NCBI GenBank assembly: GCA_023230565.1
Contig: JALNXD010000061.1
Span: 1 to 14,764 of the forward strand
Direction of reading: 5' to 3'
Length of the DNA stretch: 14,764 nucleotides
Source: Syntrophales bacterium
GTDB lineage: Bacteria; Desulfobacterota; Syntrophia; Syntrophales; UBA2210
Below the pieces are notes generated by a model. It ran no database searches, was not told the DNA's origin, and saw only the letters and a program-made list of their open reading frames with translations. The position numbers were made by a program, and so were the translations under genes. Positions 14,411 to 14,764 of the stretch are shown one piece after another. The stretch's first letter is position 1, and the number at the start of each line of letters is the position of its first letter.

Positions 14411-14764
14411 AAATTCAATCCGCTGATTTCAGCGGTTCTTGTTTAACGCAAGACCCCGTGGGGTGATCCCCTCGGGGTCTCGTCGTTTCCGGCGTGTCCA
14501 CGCCGACTTACGCCCGCCCGCACATTTACCCTGATTCTCTATTTCGAAACCCACCGCCTGGGGTTCGGGTGCAATCCTGGGGGTTGCGTGCGCTCTCCGA
14601 AAATGTCCTTTCCGAATTCTCCCGTTCTCCGTTTTTCGAGTCGCCTTGTTTAACAGCCCGGTTGCATCCGGGCACCCGCTTCGACATTTCGAACTCCCCT
14701 CCGGTAGGTATCTGCCGAAAGCCGGACCAGTGGGTCCGGCGCAAGCGGATTACCAGACAGCGGA
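14411..14764. other. Gene-free tail with a dense series of hairpins
   Basis: No convincing gene is seen in these 354 bases. The sequence folds repeatedly: CCGCTGA/TCAGCGG (14420-14435) right after the tRNA; GACCCCGTGGGG/CCCCTCGGGGTC with one mismatch (14452-14479); CGGCGT/ACGCCG (14490-14505); GCAATCC/GGGTTGC with G-U pairs (14571-14587); GCCCGG/CCGGGC (14656-14673); CGGTAG/CTGCCG (14702-14717); and GCCGGACC/GGTCCGGC (14721-14740). The first hairpin is followed by TTCTTGTTT and may terminate the tRNA-Asn transcript. The rest is GC-rich and has few T runs, so most of these are not typical terminators. It may be a repeat-type intergenic region or a structured RNA, cut by the window edge. Confidence 0.5.

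Noticed and set aside
14561..14583. Partial likeness of GGTTCGGGTGC...CTGGGG to the 3' end of tRNA-Asn, as if an att-site duplicate
   Set aside because: The match needs several mismatches and a gap and coincides with a local hairpin. No integrase gene is seen, so chance likeness is more likely.

Overview
The window looks like a chromosomal segment of a Gram-negative obligate anaerobe, most likely a member of Desulfobacterota (the former Deltaproteobacteria). The reasons are a TonB-type protein (Gram-negative envelope), a two-subunit oxygen-labile class I fumarase, a four-subunit 2-oxoacid:ferredoxin oxidoreductase, an SfrB-like flavoprotein of a type known from Geobacter, and an intergenic palindromic repeat that resembles ones remembered from this group. 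Species cannot be fixed from sequence alone.

Layout. Positions 1-231 hold the C-terminus of a 4-hydroxybutyryl-CoA dehydratase/HpaB-family protein, closed by an intrinsic terminator. A TetR regulator (+) then converges on a minus-strand pair, an MFS transporter translationally coupled to a TonB-like protein. From 2893 to 8105 lies an information-processing block on the plus strand: tadA, two tRNA-Ser genes (CGA and GGA), the small SRP RNA, dnaX, ybaB and recR. recR overlaps the alpha subunit of class I fumarase by 4 bp, and the beta subunit follows. The tadA-SRP RNA-dnaX-ybaB-recR order resembles that of Bacillus.

From 8325 a sigma70-like promoter drives a six-gene redox operon: porC-porD-porA-porB (gamma, delta, alpha and beta subunits of a pyruvate-type 2-oxoacid:ferredoxin oxidoreductase), then a 639-residue flavoprotein and a 235-residue NuoG-like iron-sulfur protein. 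The flavoprotein joins a NuoF-type [4Fe-4S] domain to a GltD/NfnB-type FAD-NAD(P) module. The six products could form one machine that links 2-oxoacid oxidation (or reductive carboxylation) to NAD(P)H through a long iron-sulfur chain, possibly with electron bifurcation. This is the most interesting part of the window. A degenerate palindromic repeat of about 115 bp sits between porB and the flavoprotein gene.

The right end carries a tRNA-Asn gene with its own promoter-like element, followed by about 350 bp without a recognised gene that holds a dense series of hairpins.
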